DNA from: GCA-2708415 sp964351905
GTDB taxonomy: Bacteria; Pseudomonadota; Alphaproteobacteria; Micavibrionales; Micavibrionaceae
Direction: 5' to 3'
DNA: 64,000 nucleotides
NCBI GenBank assembly: GCA_964351905.1
Contig: CAYGPG010000002.1
Coordinates: 1-64,000, forward strand
This document shows, piece by piece, positions 16,945 to 25,308 of this stretch. Within the stretch, counting starts at the first letter, position 1. Every line of letters starts with the position of its first letter. Below the pieces are notes generated by a model, which saw only the letters and a list, made by a program, of their open reading frames with translations, ran no database searches and was not told where the DNA came from. The position numbers and the translations under genes were made by a program.

Positions 16945-17321
16945 ATATGCTTTTAGCCATCGCAGGCGGCGGCGCCATCGGCGCGGTTTTAAGGTATTTG
17001 GTCGGATTGGCTAGCCTTAAGTTCTTAGGCTCTAGCTTTCCTTACGGAACATTAAGTGTAAATGTCATTGGCTCGTTTGTAATGGGCGCATCAGTTGCTT
17101 ATTTTGCCCATCATTGGAACCCACCACAGGAAGTCAAAGCCTTCTTAATTGTCGGCTTGCTGGGTGCGTTTACAACATTTTCTAATTTTTCTTACGACAT
17201 TATAAATCTATGGGATCGCGGTGAAATCATGCTTCCTGTGTTTTATATGTTGGCATCTGTGTTCCTATCCATTATGGCTTTGACAGCAGGATTATTATTG
17301 ATAAGGCAGATTTACGCATGA
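16941..17321 (+). CDS. crcB: Fluoride ion channel CrcB (Fluc)
   Basis: 126-aa four-helix membrane protein that exports fluoride as a dual-topology dimer. Diagnostic GGAIGAVLRYLVG, the central SVNVIGSFVMG (pore Asn, sodium site region) and LLGAFTTFSNFSYD (the Phe-rich and Thr/Ser-track motif). No fluoride riboswitch is apparent upstream because the gene is embedded in an operon, overlapping both neighbours by 4 nt. Confidence 0.95.
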   Translation: MNMLLAIAGGGAIGAVLRYLVGLASLKFLGSSFPYGTLSVNVIGSFVMGASVAYFAHHWNPPQEVKAFLIVGLLGAFTTFSNFSYDIINLWDRGEIMLPVFYMLASVFLSIMALTAGLLLIRQIYA

Positions 17322-18298
17322 GTGGTGTTTATTATTTAGAAGTGAGCGAAGATGAGGATGGACAACGCCTTGATCGTTTTTTGCAAAAGCACTTAAAAGG
17401 CGTGCCATTCGGCTTGCTCCAAAAACTAATGCGTAAAGGCCAAATTCGTGTGGATAGCGGCCGTGTGAAGGCTGCCACGCGCCTTGTGGCTGGACAATCT
17501 GTACGTATTCCCCCCATGGAAGACCGTGCGCCAGAAGAAAAGAAGAAAATTGGCGAACGTGACGCGCAAATGATGCGCGATATGGTCATTTATGATGATG
17601 GCTATATCATTGCGCTTAATAAACCACCAGGTTTGGCGACGCAGGGCGGCACAAATGTTGCCAAGCATATTGATGGTTTGCTTGATGTATTAACCAAAGA
17701 AGGCAAAGTGCGTCCGCGCCTTGTTCACCGTTTGGATAAAGATACCTCTGGGCTTTTGCTGCTTGCGCGTTCTGCCAAGGTTGCCAAAGAAATGGGGAAA
17801 GTTTTTCAAAGCCGTGAAATTCAAAAAATTTATTGGGCGCTCACAATTCCTGCACCTGAAATGAATGAAGGTGAAATTCGTGCACCCATTATAAAGGCAG
17901 GCGGTGAAGGATTTGAAAAAATGATCGTCGATGCCGAAAATGGGCAGAGCGCGATCACGCTTTTTGATATTATTGAACGCGCGCACAAACAAGTCGCCTT
18001 TGTTGCGTTTTGGCCACGCACGGGGCGCACTCACCAAATCCGTGTTCACGCCGCGCATATGGGTTGCCCCATCATGGGCGATGGCAAATATGGCGGTCAG
18101 GAAGCCTTCGCGGATGGAATGCAACATTCCCGTCGTGTTCACCTACACGCCCGTTCTATAAAGTTTCAACATCCTATTACGAAAAAGCAGGTTGAATTAT
18201 CCGCGCCTTTGGCCGATGATTTGGTGAAGAGTTGGAAGAACTTTGGCTTTGACCCATACAGTGAAGCCATTCCGTTTCAGGATATTAAAAAATATTAA
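17318..18298 (+). CDS. RluC/RluD-family 23S rRNA pseudouridine synthase
   Basis: 326-aa enzyme with an N-terminal S4 RNA-binding domain (about residues 17-65, RLDRFLQKHLKG...LMRKGQIRVDSGRVK) and a catalytic domain with HRLDKDTSG; D140 is the expected catalytic Asp. Later motifs are KIYWAL and RTGRTHQIRVHAAHMGCPIMGDGKYG. By family it isomerises uridines in 23S rRNA; RluC-type is the likeliest class because of the shape and gene context before ATP12 in alphaproteobacteria, but RluD is not excluded. Confidence 0.92.
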   Translation: MSGVYYLEVSEDEDGQRLDRFLQKHLKGVPFGLLQKLMRKGQIRVDSGRVKAATRLVAGQSVRIPPMEDRAPEEKKKIGERDAQMMRDMVIYDDGYIIALNKPPGLATQGGTNVAKHIDGLLDVLTKEGKVRPRLVHRLDKDTSGLLLLARSAKVAKEMGKVFQSREIQKIYWALTIPAPEMNEGEIRAPIIKAGGEGFEKMIVDAENGQSAITLFDIIERAHKQVAFVAFWPRTGRTHQIRVHAAHMGCPIMGDGKYGGQEAFADGMQHSRRVHLHARSIKFQHPITKKQVELSAPLADDLVKSWKNFGFDPYSEAIPFQDIKKY

Positions 18299-18302
18299 AA
18301 CG

Positions 18303-19070
18303 ATGAAAATTAATAAGAAAAAATTCGCAAAACTTCTATTTATAAAAATTCCAATTTTGTTTTTGGTTTTATTCATCATGATGATCGCAACGCTGAAACT
18401 GGTAGAACGCTACCCTGATCCTTTGCGTCAGGGATTTGAGGAATATCTCTCAGGGTTATATGATGCGAACGCGACGATTGGTCGTTTGGAAAAAGTTTCT
18501 TTCTTTCCGCAAATAAATATTCATGCAGAAGAAATCACAATTCACAATAAATCGAACGCAGCGCTTATAAAAATTGATATTCAGTCTTTTAAAGTGAGCG
18601 CCCCGTTTTTAAGTATTTTTTTGAATACAGGTTTTTTAAATAACTTGTCTATCCAAGGATTAAATGCAGTTGAAGGGGCAATATTACCGCGTTCTTTTGA
18701 AATTAAAGAGGTTAATATTGTTAAAAAAGAAGGGCCTGAACAATATGGGGCCTTTATTATTGGTGGTGGAACTTATGATAAAGAGCCAATGACTTTTGAA
18801 GCTCAATTAAAAGAAAAGAAAAACGGATATAGGCTTGAAGATCAGATTCCGTTTTCTTTAAAGTTAGGAAATGCAAAACTAAATGCACAAATTCAAAGTA
18901 AAGGTGGCAATATTAAAATGTTGAATAGCACTCTTGTTTTGGATAACACATCTTCAAACTCTAAAGATTATATAATTTTTGAAAATAATAAATTTAATGA
19001 AGAAAATCCTCTTTACTGCCTCTTATCAAAAGAGAGCCAATTAGAGTGTGAAAAATATTTAACGGAGTAA
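18303..19070 (+). CDS. Short AsmA-like membrane-anchored protein
   Basis: About 255 aa from ATG 18303, 4 nt after the previous stop; a 20-codon upstream extension inside the rluC-like gene is rejected. One N-terminal transmembrane helix (KIPILFLVLFIMMIATLKLV) is followed by a periplasmic region with the beta-rich pattern of AsmA proteins (DANATIGRLEKVSFFPQINIHAEEITIHN). Far shorter than typical AsmA or TamB. AT-rich codons compared with neighbours. Possible role in phospholipid or outer-membrane homeostasis, by family analogy only. Confidence 0.6.
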   Translation: MKINKKKFAKLLFIKIPILFLVLFIMMIATLKLVERYPDPLRQGFEEYLSGLYDANATIGRLEKVSFFPQINIHAEEITIHNKSNAALIKIDIQSFKVSAPFLSIFLNTGFLNNLSIQGLNAVEGAILPRSFEIKEVNIVKKEGPEQYGAFIIGGGTYDKEPMTFEAQLKEKKNGYRLEDQIPFSLKLGNAKLNAQIQSKGGNIKMLNSTLVLDNTSSNSKDYIIFENNKFNEENPLYCLLSKESQLECEKYLTE

Positions 19071-19082
19071 GGTTTAAGAATA

Positions 19083-19796
19083 ATGATGAAACGCTTTTAT
19101 AAAATGGCTTCGATAAAAAAGACGGATGAGGGTCACGCCGTTCAGCTAGATGGAAAGTCTGTAAAGACGCCGTTGGGTCAGGATTTGGTGGCGCCGACAA
19201 AGGCCTTGGCTGAGGCAATCGTTTTGGAATGGGCGGCGCAGGAAGAAAAAGTAAAGCCTGAAACAATGCCGTTAACGCAGCTTTTAATAACAGCAATTGA
19301 TAAAATGCGTGATCGTGTGGCGATTACAGAATCTGCAATGCGCTATCTTGATACAGATCTCGTCTGTTATTGGGCAAAAGAGCCTGAGGATTTAGCCAAA
19401 CGCCAAAAAGAAATTTATGGGCGTTGGGTGAAATGGTTTGATGAGCATTTCGAAGTGCCGCTTTATACCACAAAGAAAATTGATGCGATCAAACAAGACC
19501 CCGAAGCACACAAACGCGCATGGAATTATATCGAAGCGCTTGACGATTATTACTTCACCGTCCTTCATGTGATGACATCTTTAAGCGGCTCGCTTATTTT
19601 GGCGCTCGCTTTTTGTGAAGGTGATATTTCAGAAGAAGAAATCTTTGAAGCTAGTCATTTGGAAGAACTTTATCGCGGTGAAATTTATAACGAAGAACTG
19701 CACGGAGCCGCACCCGGTGAGGAAGCGGAGCGGGAGTTGTTTAAGTCTGATGCAAAAGCAGCCCAAGAATTCTTGGCGTTGGCTAACGAATATTAA
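19083..19796 (+). CDS. ATP12 family F1-ATPase assembly chaperone
   Basis: 237-aa homologue of mitochondrial ATP12, which binds the alpha subunit of F1-ATPase during assembly. The N-terminal beta-rich start RFYKMASIKKTDEGHAVQLDGKSVKTPLG and the helical part with EWAAQEEKVKPETMPLTQLLITAID and LDTDLVCYWAKEPEDL are characteristic. In bacteria the family is essentially alphaproteobacterial, supporting the taxonomic assignment. The stop and the tag start share one base. Confidence 0.93.
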   Translation: MMKRFYKMASIKKTDEGHAVQLDGKSVKTPLGQDLVAPTKALAEAIVLEWAAQEEKVKPETMPLTQLLITAIDKMRDRVAITESAMRYLDTDLVCYWAKEPEDLAKRQKEIYGRWVKWFDEHFEVPLYTTKKIDAIKQDPEAHKRAWNYIEALDDYYFTVLHVMTSLSGSLILALAFCEGDISEEEIFEASHLEELYRGEIYNEELHGAAPGEEAERELFKSDAKAAQEFLALANEY

Positions 19797-20410
19797 TGTC
19801 TAATCATGCAGAGGGCTTAATCAAAGGCGTTGACGGTAAAACCCGCTGTTGGTGGCCTGCTGAAGATGCTGAATATATCCGTTATCACGACGAAGAATGG
19901 GGCTATCCTGTCCATGATGACCGCAATCTTTTTGAAAAAATATGCCTGGAAGGATTCCAAGCGGGCTTAAGTTGGCTCACAATTTTACGCAAACGTGATA
20001 ATTTTCGCGCCGCCTTTGATAATTTTGATTATCAAAAAATTGCAAAATATAATGAAGATAAAATCGAAGAGCTTTTACAAGACGCAGGCATTATTCGTCA
20101 TCGTGGTAAAATAGAAGCCACAATCAATAATGCCAAATTAGCACAACCTCTCATTGAAGAATTTGGCTCGCTCTCCAATTACTTCTGGCAGTATGAACCG
20201 TCAAGTCAATCGCGTCCTATAAAAATCGATTATCAAACAATGTCACAAATCGCAATTACGGATGAATCAAAGGCCATGTCTAAAGATTTAAAAAAGCGCG
20301 GTTGGAAATTTGTGGGGCCAACAACCTGTTATGCTTTCATGCAATCCATGGGCATTGTGAATGATCATTTGGAAGGGTGCTATTGTCGGGATAAAGGCAC
20401 AAAAGAATGA
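19796..20410 (+). CDS. tag: DNA-3-methyladenine glycosylase I
   Basis: 204-aa Tag glycosylase excising 3-methyladenine in base excision repair. Family features: RCWWPAEDAEYIRYHDEEWGYPVHDDRNLFEKICLE, GLSWLTILRKR, the DAGIIRHRGKI helix-hairpin-helix region and the end HLEGCYCR. The zinc-snap residues (N-terminal Cys and His with the C-terminal HxxxCxC) are present. Ends the rarA-to-tag operon. Confidence 0.95.
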   Translation: MSNHAEGLIKGVDGKTRCWWPAEDAEYIRYHDEEWGYPVHDDRNLFEKICLEGFQAGLSWLTILRKRDNFRAAFDNFDYQKIAKYNEDKIEELLQDAGIIRHRGKIEATINNAKLAQPLIEEFGSLSNYFWQYEPSSQSRPIKIDYQTMSQIAITDESKAMSKDLKKRGWKFVGPTTCYAFMQSMGIVNDHLEGCYCRDKGTKE

Positions 20411-20451
20411 AAGAAGCCGAATATTGATTCAGTAGGGATTAGCCACACTAC

Positions 20452-20613
20452 CTAATCGTGGGGAATGCTATCCGATTTTCCTTCATTCTCTTGTATTTTC
20501 AAATTGTTTTCACAATTTTTATTGTCAAATATTGTGACGCTCTCCAATTGATCTAAAATTACTTCTAAGTAACTGGAAATATTAAGATTTAGTGTTTTAT
20601 TATTATTTGACAT
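20452..20613 (-). CDS. Small hypothetical protein divergent from the XRE regulator
   Basis: Open frame of 53 codons beginning MSNNNKTLNLNISSYLEV and ending SIPHD at TAG 20452-20454; an extra in-frame ATG lies at 20614-20616. There is no ribosome site, but TTGTTT (20648-20643), 17-nt spacer and TATATT (20625-20620) would start transcription at the second ATG, making it leaderless. A perfect palindrome lies inside that promoter. The product is hydrophilic and resembles no family I know. The layout is like a repressor facing a small controlled gene. Confidence 0.4.
   Translation of the reverse strand: MSNNNKTLNLNISSYLEVILDQLESVTIFDNKNCENNLKIQENEGKSDSIPHD
20501..20537. promoter_or_regulatory. 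Cluster of ACAAT/ATTGT half-sites
   Basis: AAATTGT-tttc-ACAATTT (20501-20518) is a perfect inverted repeat, followed by TCACAAT (20510-20516) paired with ATTGTGA (20531-20537). The same ACAAT/ATTGT half-sites form the palindrome at 20623-20640. They lie inside the small divergent ORF and may be extra binding sites for the neighbouring regulator. Confidence 0.35.
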
Positions 20614-20622
20614 CATACAAAT

Positions 20623-20640
20623 ATACAATATTTATTGTAT
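20623..20640. promoter_or_regulatory. Palindromic operator candidate
   Basis: ATACAATA-tt-TATTGTAT, a perfect 8-bp inverted repeat between the divergent genes, located between the -35 and -10 boxes predicted for the leftward small gene. Binding by the adjacent XRE protein would block that promoter. The rightward promoter is less clear. Confidence 0.5.
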
Positions 20641-20694
20641 AAAAACAAGATAAATTGTCATGAAAATACAAGTTTTTCTGTCTAAGCTTTTTTT

Positions 20695-21060
20695 ATGATT
20701 TATAAAAAAATGCCTAAATTGTCAGAGCGCCTCAAATATCTAAGATCTGAATTTGACTTGTCACAAGTAGAGTTAGCCGCGAAAGCAGGAACGACCCAAC
20801 AAGCCATCCAACAAGCGGAGAAGGGTAAAGCGCGCCAACCTCGTTACTTGTATAAATTGTCACAAGAATTAGACATTGATGTGGATTGGCTCATTTTTGG
20901 TGAGGTTTCTCAGGCGCAAAAAGCTGTATCTACTCATAAAAATTCAGGATTGAACGATAAATCATCTGATGTTTTGGATAGTTTCTTTTCGATGCCTAAG
21001 AAAGATCAAGATTTAATCTATGAGCTTATGCAATCGCGTAAAGAACAAAATAAAGACTAA
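20695..21060 (+). CDS. XRE-family HTH transcriptional regulator
   Basis: 121-aa phage-repressor-like regulator. The Cro/CI helix-turn-helix occupies about residues 10-65 (LSERLKYLRSEFDLSQVELAAKAGTTQQAIQQAEKGKARQPRYLYKLSQELDIDVDWLIFG). The C-terminal 50 residues are a polar tail without a peptidase domain, so LexA-like self-cleavage is not expected. It faces a small ORF across a palindromic operator. Its 3' end overlaps purN convergently by 4 nt. No other phage genes are nearby. Confidence 0.85.
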   Translation: MIYKKMPKLSERLKYLRSEFDLSQVELAAKAGTTQQAIQQAEKGKARQPRYLYKLSQELDIDVDWLIFGEVSQAQKAVSTHKNSGLNDKSSDVLDSFFSMPKKDQDLIYELMQSRKEQNKD

Positions 21061-21647
21061 ATTTCTATATCACCTTTTAAGATTTTTTGAATGGTTTCAA
21101 TATAAAATTCGGGTTCGATATGTTTGACCTTATTTTCAATATCATCAACACTGTCTGTTGGTAAAACAGAAACCTCTTTTTGCGCTAATATTTTACCCTC
21201 ATCATATTCGTCACTGACAAGATGAATGGTGGCACCTGTCTCTTGATCTCCATTATCTTTAACGGCCTGATGTACATGACGACCAAACATACCTTTGCCG
21301 CCATATTTAGGAAGGAGAGCAGGGTGAATATTGATTATCTTTCCATTAACGGCGTCAAGCGTATCGTCACCTATCAACTTCATATAACCAGAACAAATAA
21401 CTAAATTAATTTTATGTTCTTTTAATTTTTTGGCAATTTTATTGTCCAGCTCTAATGGATCTGGGTGCTTCACACTATTTAAAACAGCGGTTTTTAAACC
21501 CTTATTTTCTGCCCATTCTAACGCCTTGGCGTCTTTATTATTGGTAATGAGGAGCACGGGGGAGGCGGTAATATCGCCTTCAAAACAAGCATCTGTGATG
21601 GCTTGTGCTGATGACCCGTTATAAGAAGCTAAAAACGCGATATTCAT
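21057..21647 (-). CDS. purN: Phosphoribosylglycinamide formyltransferase
   Basis: 196-aa GAR transformylase using 10-formyl-THF (third step of purine synthesis). Active-site motif NIHPALLPKYGGKGMFGRHVH gives the conserved Asn and His; the Asp follows in SDEYDEGKI. The GGKGM(F/Y)GxHVH loop differs from the usual proteobacterial LPKYKGLHTHQ and resembles the Bacteroidetes-type enzyme as I remember it. It is not next to purM, its usual alphaproteobacterial partner. Confidence 0.9.
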   Translation of the reverse strand: MNIAFLASYNGSSAQAITDACFEGDITASPVLLITNNKDAKALEWAENKGLKTAVLNSVKHPDPLELDNKIAKKLKEHKINLVICSGYMKLIGDDTLDAVNGKIINIHPALLPKYGGKGMFGRHVHQAVKDNGDQETGATIHLVSDEYDEGKILAQKEVSVLPTDSVDDIENKVKHIEPEFYIETIQKILKGDIEI

Positions 21648-21650
21648 GAA

Positions 21651-22130
21651 TTACATCCAGCTCTTTAGATCAGGAATTATATATCCTTTTCTGGCATGAA
21701 GAATACCTTTTGATAGGCGATAAAGTAAATAAATCAAACATGGTGTGAGCGTTAAAATAAAAACAAATAAATTTGCCTTCATATAATCCATGATTAAGCC
21801 ATGAATTTGCTCTTGTGTGAGGTACGTTCCGCTCATAATTGTATTATATGTTTGATGAATAATTGTATGGTCCGCCAATAGATAGGAAGCTATCATACCA
21901 ACCAAAAGGATAAGCGAAGAGACCCAAATAGATTTTATAATAAATCTCATATGGTTGTGAATAAGGCTGTCTTCTGGCGCTTTGCTTTTATACACATAAG
22001 TCGCGATAAAAATAACGATAAATAAAAGGCTACCAAAGCTACTGATGATGGAAACGGGCACTGTGTTTAGAATGATTGATATCATATAAACTATATAAAT
22101 ATTGAATAATGTTTTTTGGTCTTTATTCAT
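21651..22130 (-). CDS. DUF4870-like four-helix membrane protein
   Basis: About 159 aa from the ATG at 22130, preceded by GGAAGAAG inside the end of mutL. Four hydrophobic helices; the pattern KDQKTLFNIYIVYMISII, YVYKSKAPEDSLIHNHMRFIIKSIW and a short polar tail after ILHARKG resembles DUF4870-type small membrane proteins of proteobacteria. Function unknown. Likely cotranscribed with mutL upstream and purN downstream (3-nt gap). Confidence 0.65.
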   Translation of the reverse strand: MNKDQKTLFNIYIVYMISIILNTVPVSIISSFGSLLFIVIFIATYVYKSKAPEDSLIHNHMRFIIKSIWVSSLILLVGMIASYLLADHTIIHQTYNTIMSGTYLTQEQIHGLIMDYMKANLFVFILTLTPCLIYLLYRLSKGILHARKGYIIPDLKSWM

Positions 22131-22134
22131 TTGG

Positions 22135-23958
22135 CTATCTTCTTCCAAAAAGCTTTTCGATATCTTTTAAGTCTAACGTAATAATGGTTGGTCTGCCATG
22201 GTTACAATGACCCGAATTATCAGTTTCTTCCATCTGTCTTAACAGAGCATTCATTTCATCGACATTTAAACGTCGACCAGAACGGATAGAGCCGTGGCAT
22301 GCCGCACTGGATAACACTTCGTAGAGCGATTTTTTCAACTTTTCTGTGGTTTTATGTTCAGTTATTTCATCCAAAATATCCAAAATCATCTTCTTGATGC
22401 TGACTTTGTTCCCTAAAAGAGCAGGAATGGATTGCACAGAAATGGAGTTATTGCCAAAACGTTCAAGATAGAGGCCAAATTTTTGAAGTGTTTCTTCATG
22501 CTCATTTAAAAGGGCGATCTTGGTCTCATCCATATCTATAATTTCTGGCACCAGTAAGCCTTGGCTTTTGACTCCACTCTCATCCATTTGGTTCTTTAAT
22601 TTCTCATAAATAAGGCGTTCATGCGCGGCATGTTGGTCGACAATTACTAAACCTTGCTCGCTCTGCGCGATGATATAATTTTCATGAATTTGCGCACGGG
22701 CGGCGCCTAATGGATATGACTGCAAAACCTCATTATCCTGTTCTTCAAAAGCTTCAACGCGCGTAGAGGGTGGGATGCCCTGATCTTGCGGCGTGTAATA
22801 GTTTTGTATTTTTTCTTGCATCCCTTGATTGTTATTCTGGACATAGCTGTAAGGAACAGCAGGAGAAGCACCACGACTGTAAGGAAGAGGGTTTTGATTC
22901 ATCTCTCGTGGGCGCATCTTATCAAGGGTTTGGGTGGAAAGCGTGGACGAAGTCGTTTGACCACCTGCTAACAAAGCATGCTTAAGGGCCGTGATAATTA
23001 ACCCACGCACATGACCTGCATCACGAAAGCGTACCTCGGCTTTTGCAGGATGCACATTGACATCCACAAGCTCTGGTGCGAGGTCGATAAATAACGCGCA
23101 TAAAGGGTGACGTCCAGAATGAAGGACATCCATATAGGCCGCACGAACACACCCCAAAAGCACACGGTCTTTGACGGGGCGTCCGTTAATGAACAAATAT
23201 TGATATTGCGTTGTGGCGCGGTTAAGTGTGGGGAGGGAGCTATACCCACTCACTTTAATCTCTTCGCGTTCAGCCAAAATAGGCAGAGAATTTTCACCAA
23301 AATCTTTCCCCAAAATTGCAGAAAGACGCTCGCGTCTTTGGTCTAACAAATCACCTTGCTCAATCGCTAAATTCATTTTTACTGCACCGTCATGGCTTAA
23401 TTTAAAACCAATATGCGGAAACGCCATGGCGGTACGCATAATGGTATCTTTTACGGCATTATATTCGCTCCGTTCGGTTTTTAAAAATTTGAGGCGGGCA
23501 GGCGTGGCATAAAATAAATCACGGACTTCGATTGTTGTGCCTTGTCCATGTGCAGTTGGTGAAGCATCTTTGCGTTGTCCGCCCGCCATTGAAATTTCCC
23601 AGGCTTCATCTTGGTTAGCGGCTTTGGACTTTATATTAAGACGACTGACAGAACCAATAGAGGGAAGGGCTTCCCCCCGAAAGCCAAGGTGATTAATATT
23701 GACCAAATCATCATTAGGGAGCTTTGATGTCGCGTGACGATGAATGGAAGCTTCTAGTTCTTCGGCGCTCATGCCAAAGCCATTATCACGAATAACAATC
23801 AGGCTTTTGCCCCCATCACGAATATCAATATCAATCTGGGTTGACCCCGCATCAATGGCGTTCTCAACCAATTCTTTGACCGCCGCAGCAGGGCGTTCAA
23901 TCACTTCGCCAGCAGCGATCTGGTTCACCAGATAATCAGGTAGATGTCGGATTCGCAT
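22135..23958 (-). CDS. mutL: DNA mismatch repair protein MutL
   Basis: 607-aa MutL. The N-terminal GHKL ATPase has VKELVENAIDAGSTQIDI, DNGFGM and TSKLPNDDLVNINHLGFRGEALPSI. The C-terminal dimerisation domain carries the endonuclease motif DQHAAHERLIYE (441-452, DQHA-x2-E-x4-E) plus ACHGSIRSG and CNHGRP metal-site motifs. It is therefore a nicking MutL, as in bacteria lacking MutH. The linker (about 335-410) is Gln/Asn/Pro-rich and poorly conserved. Confidence 0.97.
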   Translation of the reverse strand: MRIRHLPDYLVNQIAAGEVIERPAAAVKELVENAIDAGSTQIDIDIRDGGKSLIVIRDNGFGMSAEELEASIHRHATSKLPNDDLVNINHLGFRGEALPSIGSVSRLNIKSKAANQDEAWEISMAGGQRKDASPTAHGQGTTIEVRDLFYATPARLKFLKTERSEYNAVKDTIMRTAMAFPHIGFKLSHDGAVKMNLAIEQGDLLDQRRERLSAILGKDFGENSLPILAEREEIKVSGYSSLPTLNRATTQYQYLFINGRPVKDRVLLGCVRAAYMDVLHSGRHPLCALFIDLAPELVDVNVHPAKAEVRFRDAGHVRGLIITALKHALLAGGQTTSSTLSTQTLDKMRPREMNQNPLPYSRGASPAVPYSYVQNNNQGMQEKIQNYYTPQDQGIPPSTRVEAFEEQDNEVLQSYPLGAARAQIHENYIIAQSEQGLVIVDQHAAHERLIYEKLKNQMDESGVKSQGLLVPEIIDMDETKIALLNEHEETLQKFGLYLERFGNNSISVQSIPALLGNKVSIKKMILDILDEITEHKTTEKLKKSLYEVLSSAACHGSIRSGRRLNVDEMNALLRQMEETDNSGHCNHGRPTIITLDLKDIEKLFGRR

Positions 23959-23991
23959 AATGCTTAGAGTAGCCGTTGAAACAGGCTAAAA

Positions 23992-25299
23992 TCAATCCAT
24001 AATTGCGCCTTCAAGGCGCGCTTCTGAAAAATCTGCGTTTGTAAGGATGGCACCTGTTAGGTCAGCTTTACGGAGGTCGCATCCTGCTAATTTTGATCCT
24101 GTTAAATCACTGCCCATGAGGATCGCATCGCGTAGGTCTGAATTGCGAAGGTCAGCGTAGCGAAATTTGGATTGGCTTAAGTTTGCGCGTTGCAGGCGGA
24201 CACCGCTCCCATCAGGGCTATCGAAGCGAAGCGCGCCAAGTTTTGCCCCCGATAAGTTTGCACGGTTAAAAACAGCATTTTTAATGGATGATCCACGCAT
24301 ATCTGCTTCTTCTAAACGGCAATCTCTAAAGCTTGATTCATCTAAAGTTGCGCTTTGCAGACTGATTTTACGCAGATCCATATCAACAAAATTCGCCGCA
24401 ACGGCACGAATGGCTGTTAAAGGATAAAGTTTCAAATCTTTGACTTTACGAAGATCAAGGCCCGTTAAATTCATCATTGCGCCTTTTTTGCCTGCACTTG
24501 TGATAAAGAGCTGATGTTCAGCGAGAAGCTCTTCAATATTCTCACCGCGATCTTCAAGTGTTTCGCCGCCCTCATCGCTGTTCATAATGCCGTCCATCTT
24601 GGCATTTTGAAGTTCAACAGATTTCAGAACAGTACCTTTCATAACGGTATCCATTAAATTTGCATCTGTGAGGTCCGACCCTGTTAAATCGGCATTTGTA
24701 AGATTTGCGCCCTCAAACGTCACGCCAGACAGATTGGCTTCATTTAAGGTAACGCCTGTCATATCCGCATCAGAGAAGTCGGCTGCAATGGCTTTCACGC
24801 CTGACAAATTTGTTTCCGTAAGCTGTGCACCAGTAAAAATAGCGCTCCACGCGTTACCTTCTCTTGTTTCTACATTATCGCGATCACGGTTCTTCATGGT
24901 GCCATCTTCATTACGCTCCATTATTTTGCCTTCGCGTAAATCAGCGGAATCAAGATCAGCCCCTGCTAAATTTGCTCCTGCGACGTAAGCTCCCCTAAAA
25001 TCTGCACGGCGGAAATTTGCCTTCCCAAGGTTAGCATTGCGTAAATCGCAAGCAAAAAAGCAGGAGGACATAAACTTACCACCGGACATATCAACATTTG
25101 TTAGATTTGATCCGGTAAAGTCAGCCTGTGACATATCCGCATCTTTTAGTGACAATCCAGAAATATCGTAAAATTTTAAGGTTGCACGCATACCGCCGCG
25201 TTGACTCATCATAAATTTTTTATGGAGCGATACGATATGATCTAACTCTTCTTGTGTCAGGCGTTTTAGGTTGGTTGCGCTAGGATTTTTTGTATTCAT
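23992..25299 (-). CDS. Pentapeptide repeat protein
   Basis: 435-aa protein with two blocks of A(D/N)Lxx repeats, about residues 50-240 and 295-430 (for example SGSNLTNVDMSGGKF-like runs and ANLSGVTFEGANLTNADLTGSDL), predicted to form right-handed quadrilateral beta-helices. An acidic insertion (DEGGETLEDRGENIEELLAEHQLF) separates the blocks and may be a hinge or partner-binding part. The N-terminal 45 residues are helical with LTQEELDHIVSLHKKF. No signal peptide. The role is unknown; some relatives bind topoisomerases, but nothing here points to that. Confidence 0.88.
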   Translation of the reverse strand: MNTKNPSATNLKRLTQEELDHIVSLHKKFMMSQRGGMRATLKFYDISGLSLKDADMSQADFTGSNLTNVDMSGGKFMSSCFFACDLRNANLGKANFRRADFRGAYVAGANLAGADLDSADLREGKIMERNEDGTMKNRDRDNVETREGNAWSAIFTGAQLTETNLSGVKAIAADFSDADMTGVTLNEANLSGVTFEGANLTNADLTGSDLTDANLMDTVMKGTVLKSVELQNAKMDGIMNSDEGGETLEDRGENIEELLAEHQLFITSAGKKGAMMNLTGLDLRKVKDLKLYPLTAIRAVAANFVDMDLRKISLQSATLDESSFRDCRLEEADMRGSSIKNAVFNRANLSGAKLGALRFDSPDGSGVRLQRANLSQSKFRYADLRNSDLRDAILMGSDLTGSKLAGCDLRKADLTGAILTNADFSEARLEGAIMD

Positions 25300-25308
25300 T
25301 AATTCTTT

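Noticed and set aside
20452..21060. Prophage or integrative element
   Set aside because: No integrase, structural, or replication genes accompany the XRE regulator; flanks are housekeeping genes.
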